Source: Acanthopleura granulata (taxonomy: Eukaryota; Mollusca; Polyplacophora; Chitonida; Chitonidae). Taken from it: a stretch of 64,000 nt of DNA. Within the stretch, counting starts at the first letter, position 1; the number at the start of each line of letters is the position of its first letter. Below are positions 1-10,257 of this stretch, piece by piece. The DNA lies in NCBI GenBank assembly GCA_016165875.1, contig JABBOT010000003.1, positions 22,634,302 to 22,698,301 on the forward strand, read 5' to 3'. The notes beneath the pieces are model-generated. The model saw only the letters and a program-made list of their open reading frames with translations. It made no database searches and was not told the DNA's origin. Position numbers and translations under genes: made by a program.

Positions 1-2646
1 GTTTGTGGTGTACCAGTCAGGGATCTCCCTTGGTACTCCATCACTCCATGCTGCTGTAACTCATACCTGAACCAAAGACAATGGCATAACATACAGCTGT
101 ATTAAACCCAGCAGCTGGTTTGTGGTGTACCAGTCAGGGATCTCCCTTGGTACTCCATCACTCAATGCTGCTGTAACTCACACCTGACCCAAACACACTA
201 AAACTCTGTGTACCTGTATGGTATATGTAATTACTGTATTCAACCTAAAAATTTGTTAATGACCAAGTTACTGGCTTTACCTGACTCCTGAGAGTTCTGT
301 TAGGATTTAAGGTGTTTATGTTTGTTAAGAAGATAGGATGACATTTTTTTAATAACAACAGTACTCTTACATTTTATATTTACTTTATAAGGCATTTATA
401 GTTATCTTATATTTTCTCTAAACAAATGTACATGTGCTTGGTGGAACAGGAACTAAGGGAAAGCTGAACAGTTAAATGACTTTAGCTTTGACATTAAACA
501 ACCAATAGCAATGAGTATCCCAGAATGAGCTGTGTGTATTAAAATGAACACTCAACAAGCAGAACCTACCATTCTGTTTGAAAACAGTCAAGCGTCCTGT
601 TAAGACCCATTCGAACGAGGAAATTTCTCACAAAGTCGTCTACAATCTCGGGCTTTTGGGTAACAGAGGGTTTGAGAGGAACATCTTGCTTTTCCTGATG
701 AATATATAGGACAAAAAAATATATATATACTTCTGTTCAGTAATAGAAACTCAAGAAAGTAGAAGAAAAGAAAGAAATACATATATACATATATACACAT
801 GTATATTTATAAACTGCACTTCAAAGTCACATTTACATATATTACTTCTCTTCATGAATTTATTTCATTGTTTAATTCAGTCAAAAGTCGCCTGGTGGAA
901 TTTAGTCCTGTCAATGAGACCATGGTCTCGGAAGATTATTGAACATACATGTATGTTTGTGAGTGGTTTTGGTTGCTCTTATCTGTAATATCTTAGTTAT
1001 TCACAATCACAACAATAAAAAGGTATGCTTTATAAATTCTACATGGGATACGTCATCAGTAAATTTATACATTTGGTCTTGTGTTGTCTTCTCTTAAAAC
1101 TTAACATACATGTATGTCCTTTTCAAGAACACTACTGATGCCCTGCGGGTACTTGGAGGATCTCGATGTAACAGCCTTACCATAGCCTCCCCATCTTCTT
1201 TGCTTTCACATATTGTTCTCACAGCAAAATCTAAGTCTTCATCAGCCTCTGAAAGGGAAAACAATGAGTACCACGTTAAATCTCTAATGTATTGTTATCT
1301 GAAGATGATTCTATGGAAAAAAACAAAACTTTGTTTCAAAAGGATACATGTGGGACTCTTCATTTTTATGATGATATTGCCTTTCACTTTATCAGAAAAT
1401 GTTTGGTTCTAAAATGCGTACAATAAAGATTTCCCTCTTTTAATACATTTAATACATCTATGTAATTCATGGTGACATGAATTTGCATTTTATTCAGAAA
1501 AGCTGACAAAATGTATATCATTTTTTCCCATTTGAAATGCAAATGTGTTAAAAATTCAAACATCACACAAACACACCCAGAAAGAGTTAATGAAGCTACT
1601 GCAACCTTGTCATATGGAGTTTCAGGCTAGGAAGCAATGAGATAGTCAACAGACATCAATCAAAATCTAATCTTCACTTCCTCTGAAAATGACATCTCAT
1701 ATACACCTTAATATCAAAGTGTGAATTAATATGTAATATTTTCTTAACTGTTATTAAAGCAAGAAATTTAAAATGAAGAAGAATAGGGGACTGTCACAGT
1801 GTATAAAAGAAGTCAGTCGAAGAGTGAACAGAATACCAGAAATTCCATAAACTAACCTGAGGGAACAAAATCCTCATCCACTGGGACTTCTTCGTATTGA
1901 TACTCATCATCAGAATCCCCTGCTATTTCAGTTTCTGGCAGACATATTAAGGAGGTGACCTGCTTTACCGTAAGTCATCATGTGATCATTGGTAAAATGG
2001 GTAGGGTATATATAAAGAAGAAACAGTTTTAATCATGGGCATTACCTGATTTGAAATGAAACAAATAGCTCACCTATCACAAATTCTATTTATTTATCAC
2101 CATTATATAAATCACTTGTGCATGTAAATTTAAGTTATCCACTTGCCACGACTAATCATTTATTATACTGTTATGGCATAGCCTTGTAAATAGGCAACAT
2201 TAAAATTAAAATGGACTTCTTAAATTCCACTAACATTGCTTTAAGAGCTATCTTTATGAAAGCGAAAGTGTAGTTTTCATTGGTCTGGCAGAAGTGTTGA
2301 TCTTATTTTGTTTTTTTAAACGACCACGTTAAGGTATAGAGCTAAGTCATTACCGGCTATGATGACAACGCAAGACTCATGTATCCCTCATAAAAAACAT
2401 GTGTTTACAAACATCATCTAAACAACGCCCAACCACCTGTACGCCTAACCGTGTTGTTGTGCACTCCTCATTTCTGGGGTTATCGGTATATCGATGGACA
2501 ATAAAGGCGTAAAATGACCAAACGAATGTAAGGAAGCTATGGAAAATTACTTAAATCATTCAGATACAAAAGCAAGCTGACAAAAAAGCTCAAAGGATAC
2601 TTTGTAAGTAATAACGATCAGTTTCCACTTCTTCGAGATCCGCCAT
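1..2646 (-). CDS. SPAG16: SPAG16 (PF20), axonemal central-pair WD40 protein; N-terminal exons only, gene runs off the left edge
   Basis: SPAG16/PF20 is a structural protein of the ciliary and flagellar central apparatus. Coding exons on the minus strand: 2646-2601, 1934-1857, 1248-1181, 694-570 and 66-1 (cut by the window edge). Reading phase closes at every junction. The start MADLEEVETDRYYLQ is followed by an acidic stretch, AGDSDDEYQYEEVPVDEDF, which I recognise from the vertebrate SPAG16 N-terminus. Exon 4 carries the conserved LisH-like segment VDDFVRNFLVRMGLNRTLD, leading into CFQTEW and then YELQQHGV at the start of exon 5. The coiled coil and WD40 propeller expected of the family lie outside the window. 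Oddities: intron 1 is U12-type, and exon 5 has a tandem second copy with a stop just upstream of it. An X-box-like site overlaps the start region. The family call is firm; the exact 5' end is not shown. Confidence 0.92.
118..183 (-). pseudogene. Decayed tandem duplicate of SPAG16 exon 5
   Basis: Bases 118-193 repeat bases 1-76 with an offset of 117 and only a few mismatches, and the repeat includes the acceptor. In the phase imposed by exon 4 the left copy reads W-YELQQHGVMEYQGRSL and stays open to the window edge. The right copy reads W-CELQQH and then TGA. The right copy lies nearer exon 4, so it would be met first during splicing and must be skipped for a full protein. It may act as a poison exon or be a neutral relic. 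Confidence 0.8.
1935..2600 (-). other. U12-type (minor spliceosome) intron 1 of SPAG16
   Basis: The donor after exon 1 reads GTATCCTTTG on the minus strand, an exact match to the U12 donor consensus. Near the acceptor is TCCTTAAT, a near-perfect U12 branch site, whose second A lies 12 nt from the CAG at 1937-1935. Splicing here joins codon 15 in phase 1 and gives ...RYYLQ-K-TEIAGDSDDEY, which fits the SPAG16 family better than any conventional AG upstream (for instance the CAG near 1955, which is out of phase). Confidence 0.8.
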
Positions 2647-2660
2647 CGTTGTGTCTTTCC

Positions 2661-2675
2661 GTTGCTATGGCTAAC
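2661..2675 (-). promoter_or_regulatory. X-box-like (RFX) site at the SPAG16 start
   Basis: On the minus strand the bases read GTTAGCCATAGCAAC, 15 nt upstream of the ATG. The right half AGCAAC fits the RGYAAC half-site of the RFX X-box, and the left half is one insertion away from GTNRCC. X-boxes close to the start are typical of ciliary genes, which fits SPAG16. Confidence 0.45.
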
Positions 2676-2952
2676 TACAGCCAGGGACCGTTCATTTTAT
2701 ACCAGATTAACCACGTAAACAAAACACTGTTGTTTCTAATCAGATTACGTTTAATAATTTCGCGACATGTTCAAAGGATTTGTCATCAGATATTAAATTT
2801 TATTAAAAATATTATTTTAACTACTTCTATAATTATTTTGATCTCGTTCACCTTCGAAAAAAAGATACCCTATCACGAACGACAACTCTTTCTGTTTCAT
2901 GTCAATTTCAGTGAATTGCAAAGTTTTCTCCCCTGAACATAGTTCAGGAAAA

Positions 2953-3095
2953 GATAACTCTGCCAACTCATGGCCATAAATTGCTTGTCACTGGGTTACT
3001 TCCCTTGAAATATATCAAGGCAAATATAACTCTGACAACTTCTTGGCATGAAATGCTTGTCATTGGGTTAATTCCCTTGGTAATCAAGGCATGGC
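2953..3095. repeat. Two diverged tandem copies of a ~72-bp unit
   Basis: The segment from 2953 (gataactctgccaactc) is repeated with substitutions from about 3025 (tataactctgacaactt), and both end in a tcaaggca-type tail. No coding potential was recognised. Confidence 0.55.
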
Positions 3096-6000
3096 CCACT
3101 TCGTAGATCGTGTTTTTTTCTCGTAGGAGACACGAGACGAGCCAATGAGACGGTCACGAGCAAAACTATATGTAACATGCCAGACAGCTGTGTAGACTGC
3201 GCATGACCGGACTTCCTTCACTGGTAGATAAATAGACACTCGCAGCCGTGTCGAAGGCATTGTAACCGTAGGCAGTCATGACCGCCCATTTCGCGAGGTT
3301 TATGTGTCTGTGTGACATTTGAGACTATGCGTGGGCTCTAGGGCTGCTTGAAGTGGAAAACACGAAAAAAAAATTGGACTGAGGACTTCACTGGGCTGTT
3401 GCCGAAGACTGTAATATTAAGAGATAGACATAAATGACCATTTGCTTCTGTTTGTCTACCGCATTGCTCATGCGCAATTATGCACAACTCGAAACCGCTA
3501 TATGGCTTATAATAACGTCCAATAATAACGGAGAGGCGCGTGGTTGCGGTATCCATTTAACAGTACACAAAGGCATCGGACTGTGTCAGTATTGAACAAA
3601 TTCAAGTTGCTTCGGGTTATTGTTAATAAAATCAGTTTTTAAGCAAACTCTATTCCTCGGTGGTTCGCAGGAAAATACACTCGATGAGATGGCTGCTGGT
3701 TCTGATCAGTGTTTATGTCATCGAGCAATAGGTCATGCCATTGACTCCACAAGCCACATTTGGCTTTGCATAACGAAACTTGGGAAGTGGGTCATGCCCT
3801 GTTATGTGTGTTGACAAAGAGGCGAGAGGTAAAAAAGAGATTTGTGGCGGTTTTGGCGTATCAACGCTTGACCATCTATGCATATGTTACACACCAACGT
3901 TGTAAAGACCAATTATCAACGAGCACAGCCATGTCAGTGTTATGTGAAAAGGATCCGTGGTTTTGGACAACAACGCGCTAAAAGGGGGGTGGGGAGTACA
4001 CCAGCGATCAAGCGGTGGCCACAGAGCCCCCACTTCTACGGGCCAAATCAGTGTGACGTCTGTAGGCAATACCTGGCGTGAACGAGCTCTCATACAACGC
4101 CACACAAAACACTGCAACTGTGATTTCCCTAGTGCTGCGCATGTCCTGACCTTTTATACTTCCTGTCGTCTTCCACCAATGTCAGCTGAAGGGGTATTAG
4201 AGCCGCACGCTTATAAAGGCTTCATGAACACCTTGAACGCAGCCCTTTTTTCATAATATGTGCAATCCATGTAGTTGTCTGTGTGAATCAATTTGTGCTC
4301 GCTGTGGCGCTGTTTTGTCCTGCCGTGTTTCTTCGATTGTGATTCGCGTCGTGTATTCTGGATTTGTGATTCCTGCCCTGTTCCCTAGATTTGTGATTCC
4401 GGATGTCGTTTAGCCGGTGTGGGTGCTTACCGTTCTGTGATGTGTATCGTGTTTGTTTCCCGGTTATGTGTTTCTCTGACATGTTTCCAGATTTCGGTTT
4501 TGTCTTGACTGTTTTCTGTTATCATTATTAAACGTTTATGCGTGTATGAAGACTTCTGTGGTTTATGTTGCCCCTACACTAGGCTTGTCAAATATACCTG
4601 TCAGTATTTTAAATACGCATACCTAGACGCAGATCGTGTCGGACTATCTATGACTGGTCGAAGACTACCTACCTCTCAATAACAGCAGCATGCGCCAAGA
4701 ATATCGCCCAAATCATCATAAATTTGGTGTTGGCAAATGGCCAACAAATCGATCCCTGTAAGCCTGTTATTCTGCTATGACGAGCCGCCATTGGGAGGGA
4801 AATGCTTTGTTTTGCAAAAGGCCAGTTCGCGATTAAATCCAAATTGCACACCACGCCGGTTATCCAAAACAACGTCTAAACGTTTGCACGGACGAGTCAA
4901 TATCCTGTAATGGACAATGTCGCATAAAAACCTGTTGATAAAATTTAGTTAGTACCGGTACTGGTAAATAGGAAATAGCTAACATTTCGACTGCGTTCAC
5001 TCACATATTGTATTTGGGAAATTCTCGGACTCGATTGGGTCTAGTAGGGGCGGCTGCTGGCGTTTGTTGGGTGAATGACCCTTGTTGGGCTGGGGCTGGT
5101 TTACGGGACATTGGTTCATCCAGTCATAGAATACAAGAGCAAGTCTCTCAGTTAGAGCCCCGATTCATATTCTATAAGACTACCTGCCGACCATGCATGG
5201 AAACCATGTCGATATGTCAACCGGGTCCTTATCAAGTCAGAAGTATAAAATACATAGTCACACTGTATAGGATTTTGCCTAGTTGTGACAGTTGACTGGA
5301 AGCCCTGAGTCTACACAGTTAACATATGCATGTAAACACTATCGCCAGGTGCTATTTCTCACGTGACGCGATACACCGTTAGTCCAGTGTACAATGAGAG
5401 ATGAAGGATATCATAATACATGCCAATACAACACGGTGACGTCATCACGGCGACGTCTATTGTGAGAGACAAAATAAGAATAATTTGAAAGTACCTCAAT
5501 TACTGAATGATTTATTTCCATCCACATTCGGTATATACAGGGTTGCATGGGTTACGTCACATGATATAATCTGCATGAAAGTTTTTTTTCTTGACATATC
5601 AAAACAACATATTGTCAAGGTCTGCAAGGAGAAAAATACGTTTTCATTCCAAAGCTACTATGTATTTCATGTTTTCTTAAATCGTCTTCATCATCACCTA
5701 TTAGTACCTATTACTGTTAAGCCCCATGCAGAATATCAAAAAGTTACCAAACGTTAAAAAAAAGGATTTATGGGCTAGGCCTGTATATACATGAACATGT
5801 CGTAGTGTAAAGTAGGGGCCACGGCGCTACTCCCATCTTCATTATAACAAGCCAGACACTCTGGCTTCATGACTTTATGACTTCACTTTCTGCCTTGATC
5901 AATCGACTAGGTGAATCTGTTCCATTCCGAACTTGAAAAGCCGTCATCGTTAAACAAATGTACACAAAGCTCTTAAGCACGTGGTACAAGGGCGAACAGT

Positions 6001-7000
6001 ACGGGTTGACCGAGCCATGATGGCAGAATAGACCACGCTATGTGCGGCTCGTGATTTGTCTTGCAGGATGATATCGTACAAAGAATATTTAAAGTCTGCG
6101 TGGACACGGGATGTTTAATTCAGAGTACAAAGGCTGGGCTAAGTCTGGCCGTCTGGCTCTGGTCATACGTCATCGGTCACAGGCTGACTTGTTGAATGTT
6201 CAAGAGATTTCATCCTATTCTGTCTCCACGATTGAACGCTTCAAGAAGTATTTTGACATCACGTCTTAATATGACAGTAGGCCAGCATCTGTCCGTTTTT
6301 GTCGGCTTTATACCCATCTTTACAGGTGTGGAAAGTTCTTTTGTGTTTGATTTTACCTGCCATCGACCGTGTGCGCGGGCGCATGTTTTTTCGTCTTTGC
6401 TCGCGATCACTTAGGGGAACTACTATTTGATTGGGTAAGACATTTACATTAATATTCATCTGCAACTGAGTCGGGTGGATCGGTTATTTCTGCCTCTTGG
6501 ATCAAGGCAGAAAGCGTAGCTGTAAGAAGCGTTTGGCTCGATAAAATGAAGATGCGCTTTTCCTAGCAAAGGCAGGAAGCCTTTGCTCCAGCTCGTATGC
6601 TACGGCATCTGTAAAGCTTCATGACCCAAAGATTAACCTCAAAGATTGACCTCGCTACAGATCAAAAACCAGTGGAGGTATAATCTGTTCTCCGCGATCG
6701 AGAGAAAAAAGGCGTCAAAGCGATCCTCGAGTGTCCAGTGTACGTATAGGGGACATAACTGAGGGCACACTGACTGGCAACTTTTTAGAGATCGTATCGA
6801 AATGATCCGAAAGTCGGGTCGCGATTGGTCAGTCCATATAAGTTATGTCTACGTGCGTAAACTCTGGTTGAAAAGACAAGTAAGAAGAGCTGGCACGAAG
6901 CAGAACTTATGGTCCACAAGCGTGGAGGGCTGGTCTTGAAATAGACGCCAAAAAACACCGTAAAACGGCAAGGGTGCTAGCTTGTAAGTAGGGCCATAAG
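3096..7000. other. Gene-free stretch upstream of SPAG16; nothing recognised
   Basis: Open frames here are short, carry no family signature and no convincing splice-site pairs. A weak tandem of gatttgtgattcc-like words is visible near 4320-4410. No RNA gene or transposon protein could be identified. Confidence 0.4.
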
Positions 7001-7011
7001 AACGCTATGAC

Positions 7012-7945
7012 AGCGTCCGAACGATTCTACTACCTATGATCTATACGAGTAGAGCGAATACGCCTGAGCTGGTTAGAGGTGCAACGATTGCGTCATGGGC
7101 ACCATACACAGGAAGAGCTGATTTCGGATTAAATTTCTGTAACCGTCACCTTCCGGAGAATTCTTGCCCGGGACATGAGCCCCAACTTTACGCAACTGAA
7201 CACAAACCACGGAAAAATATTGCAATCTCAACCAAACGATGCCCGTTCGAAAGTTGATACACTAGGTTTTACGCTGAGATATGAATCGACGAAGCCAAAA
7301 AACCGTAAGTTTGTAGGTTTCTTCTTCACCTGGACAAATTCGATAACAAGAAAATCAGGTCTCGGGGAAAAGCTTTGCTCTGATTGGTCGCATATCAGCT
7401 AAGCTTGGTGTGCGACCAATCAGAGCGAAGCTTATATCTCCTTGATGGCTAAAGAGTCATGACCGCCAGATTTGACAGCTTTGCTTTTATGGAGTGAAGA
7501 GCAGAGGAAGCAGTGTAACGTCCATAGAGTGCAGCCAATCAAAGTATTAATTCAAAGTGTTTTATTGAAAGAACAGTTTACTTGGTCGATTGTAGAAATG
7601 CGGTGACACCAGCGGCTTTCATCGCTGAGAAATCAAGCCAGAACTGTCGCTTGAGGCACTTCCCTGTAACAGGATATGCCCGAATAGAGAAAAAACTACA
7701 AACCTTCGGGTTTCAGGCTTCGTTTAGACAAAGGAAAGCGTGTTTGGCTGCCGATTTATACACCAACGTAAAACTGAGTGTTTCAGCTTTCAGATGAACG
7801 TCGTTTGGTTGAGATTAGAATATTTTGCTGTGTTTTGTGTCCAGTTATGTAAAGTCCAGGCTTCTGTCTCAGGCATTGAAGTTATGTAACTTGTTATATA
7901 GATATATTAGGTATAAATAGCGTTCGGACGATTCTGCCACCTATG
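7012..7945. mobile_element. Large foldback (inverted-repeat) element, non-coding
   Basis: Arms of roughly 190-220 bp at about 7165-7350 and 7665-7885 are imperfect reverse complements. For example, the left word AATCTCAACCAAACGA (near 7224) returns as the complement of tcgtttggttgagatt at 7801-7816. Further matching blocks include GTTTTACG, GTTTGTAG and AACTGxACACAAA. The loop of about 310 bp holds a second tight hairpin. The outer edges carry a direct repeat of about 27 bp with a few mismatches (agcgtccgaacgattctac near 7012, agcgttcggacgattctgc near 7919). No transposase is seen, so this is probably a non-autonomous foldback or MITE-like element; the family is unknown. Confidence 0.6.
7370..7433. 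repeat. 23-bp stem, 18-nt loop hairpin with opposed CCAAT boxes
   Basis: Bases 7370-7392 and 7411-7433 are reverse complements with one mismatch in 23. Each arm contains CTCTGATTGGTCGCA or its complement, so two CCAAT-type boxes face each other across the loop. It lies in the loop of the larger foldback element. Confidence 0.8.
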
Positions 7946-8385
7946 GCTATCAACTAATATAGTCAGCACTGAGCGCGTTACGAAATGGCGAAAATGAAAC
8001 GCACGGCAGAAATACCTAACGCAAACATTCACATGTCACGGCCTGCCAGAGAGAATATAAAGTGACAAAATCTGCAACTCAAGTCAGACGTTTGAGCTAA
8101 CTACTTCAGTCATACGGGAATTCGCCATCACCGGGTGACACCAAAAAAGTTCCGAAGGAATGCTTTAGCCCGTGGAAATTGCAGTGGCGGAAGGAAGAAG
8201 TTGGGAGCACGAAATCTTGGCATATATATAACTACAGGGCCATTGCTCACCAGACCACATGGAACCCTCCCACGGAGCTTCTTTTCTGTAGGAAAATCCG
8301 ACCAAATCTAACCAAGCCTTATTCCGATCGAATTTGTTGATGAGGCGGTGCGAAATCAGGATCACTTTATATCCTATACATTCAT

Positions 8386-8705
8386 TCGTCATGGAACATG
8401 TACAACTGCCAGATTCCATATAATACTTGTGTATATAATCCATATGGTCCGGTTATTATGCTTACACGGTCACTGGACCCGTACACCTGCCGAAATGTCC
8501 ACACTGACACCCTACTGTTCCGTTGTTAAACATATTGTCGCAATGCCTGAGAACATGTACCTCTGCCTCAATCCCTATAACACCTTATACGATCTTTATT
8601 ACATAGTTACAGTGCCCGTGAACAAGTAGATTTCTGCCGAAATACTTAGGGCACGATCTTTGCTACATTATCAGAGGGCCCGGGAACATGTACAGCTGCC
8701 AGAAT
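8386..8705 (-). repeat. Degenerate tandem copies of the last coding segment of the adjacent cysteine-rich gene
   Basis: The plus-strand word gaacatgtacagctgccag at 8684, which encodes the terminal SGSCTC of the minus-strand gene, recurs at 8393 as gaacatgtacaactgccag. Weaker copies lie near 8468, 8551 and 8619, spaced about 65-83 bp. On the minus strand the 8393 copy still reads ESGSCTCSMT. The copies lie beyond the stop codon, in the likely 3' UTR and flank. Confidence 0.5.
8595..8600 (-). terminator. Poly(A) signal AATAAA for the 97-aa cysteine-rich gene
   Basis: AATAAA on the minus strand, 71 nt beyond the TGA stop. Confidence 0.55.
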
Positions 8706-9587
8706 TCCGACATCGGCCAGTCGTGCCATTGCTCCGTGCACACAGCTTGTGACAGGCGATGTTAGGGTCGGACCACGGGTGAAGGCGTAGATGCCGGAAG
8801 CAGTCGTCGTCACACGGGCAGTAGGAGTTATCACATATGGAGTTCAGTCTGCCGACTTCGTAACACTGGGCAGCGCATTCTTCCGCTCTCCAGGCCATGT
8901 ATCCTAAAAAGTAATGAAGATTTTACGAGCATCAAGTGTGAATCAAGTTCGAATGAAAATATATAGTTTGGCCAGTGCAAAGTGTTTGGATCTCTTCTTG
9001 TTCTGCAGGTTAGATGTGTCCCGGTGACATTTTCCATGTCTCTGTTTGTGTACTATGTGTGTTTGTGTACTATGTGTGTTTGTGTACTATGAACGGTGTC
9101 GAATTTTGCGTGAGGTTCCATCGCCTAATCATCTATCTGATGGCTCCCTCAAATTTTGGACTTCACATTAGCGATGTTGTTATTTCCTCAATTTGCGCCC
9201 AACATACGCGAATAAAGTTCTGTCAAGCCCGGTGTCAGTATAATGTTACTGGGTGGAGTGTCGTGTCTGGAGTCTTCCTCGTGAGGTTCATCGCAGTTTG
9301 GTTACATAAGGGCAATTCGACTAGTTTGAAACCTATAATATCCTGGCTTAAGAAAACTTCGCCACTCTAATATAGTTTATAATCATGCATGAGTACAGCG
9401 GAGGAGTTAATGAATGTTTTGGTCGCATGATAATTGTTCCATTTATACGGCAAATCCAGAGGCCGCGCTATGCACACGCCAGAGATCTTTAACCGAAACA
9501 GGGACGGTTCAGTGTAGTATACTCACGTGACTGACAGTAAATAAGGACCAAACCCATGAACACGGGAATGACGATCTTTTGCAGCAT
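8671..9587 (-). CDS. Secreted cysteine-rich protein, two CS-alpha-beta-like cysteine blocks (97 aa), paralogue of the gene at 10258-13134
   Basis: Two coding exons: 9587-9527 (phase 1, donor GTGAGT) and 8903-8671 (acceptor TTTTTAG), ending TGA TAA. Residues 1-20 form a signal peptide (MLQKIVIPVFMGLVLIYCQS). The mature part has 11 cysteines spaced C-x3-C-x9-C-x4-C-x1-C-x3-C-x15-C-x3-C-x8-C-x5-C-x1-C. Each half has the C-xxx-C...C...C-x-C order of CS-alpha-beta peptides such as invertebrate defensins; the second half has all six cysteines, the first lacks the N-terminal one. The spacing up to C-x15-C-x3-C is identical to that of the plus-strand neighbour, and both share CRH..L.PW.D between the blocks. 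An AATAAA lies at 8600-8595. Function is not known; an antimicrobial or extracellular binding role is inference from cysteine spacing alone. Confidence 0.72.
9049..9091. repeat. Short tandem repeat of ~18 bp (gtgtttgtgtactatgt), about 2.5 copies
   Basis: The words tgtgtactatgtgtgtt repeat head to tail inside the intron of the minus-strand cysteine-rich gene. Confidence 0.7.
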
Positions 9588-10257
9588 CTTGGTCCGATTT
9601 CGGGATATCTCCTGCTGTGCTGGAGGTTATATGTCATGGATAAAGCATTCACACTAGCGCGAATACGCTAAATTTGTTAGGATCCGGAATCTGCTGACTT
9701 CAGCCTCAGCAACGGCCAATAAAGACACCAAACACGGGAGATAGATGCCTGACTATCCCCATTCCCAATGCTCTACCCGGTGTCAGTTTGACTGGTTTCA
9801 CGGCCCTGGCCTTCTCTAAACCTGTATCTGAAGTTAAAATAAAATTACTTGGCCTCAGTGCGGCAGTTTTCTTTAGCAAAAGGACCAAGATAATATCCCA
9901 TGTGGAATGCTTTAACCCGAGGTGTTTATTTACTCTGTACAATGAGAACGGACGGTATCTGAATAGGGTTAATCCTACACTTATTGTGATGAGCCAGCTG
10001 TGAGCCAGAGAACAAAGGGCGATAATCCATGGAAATCCACACTAGAGGGACACGTGATCACATCACCAGTATGTTCTATAATAGCAGTCGTGTGTACATC
10101 GATTTTTTCGGGCATGAAAGTTAAGCCGGATTAAAGTCGTGAATATAAGAATAAATCTATCAGACAACTAACCTTCGTCATCAGCGATATCCGTCATGAA
10201 GAGGTTTTACAGGCATACAGGCCTACAGTTCTGCCCATGTGTACCAACCTGGCGAAG
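9588..10257. promoter_or_regulatory. Shared intergenic region between two divergent cysteine-rich paralogues
   Basis: The two start codons are 670 bp apart and face away from each other, so both promoters must lie here or be shared. I see no clear TATA box pair. Candidate elements include a CACGTGATCACATCAC stretch near 10051-10066 with an E-box. The assignment rests on gene order only. Confidence 0.45.

Noticed and set aside
1941..1960. Ordinary acceptor AAAGCAG for SPAG16 exon 2
   Set aside because: It is out of phase with exon 1, and the extra residues do not fit the family. The U12 branch site and acceptor at 1935 solve both.
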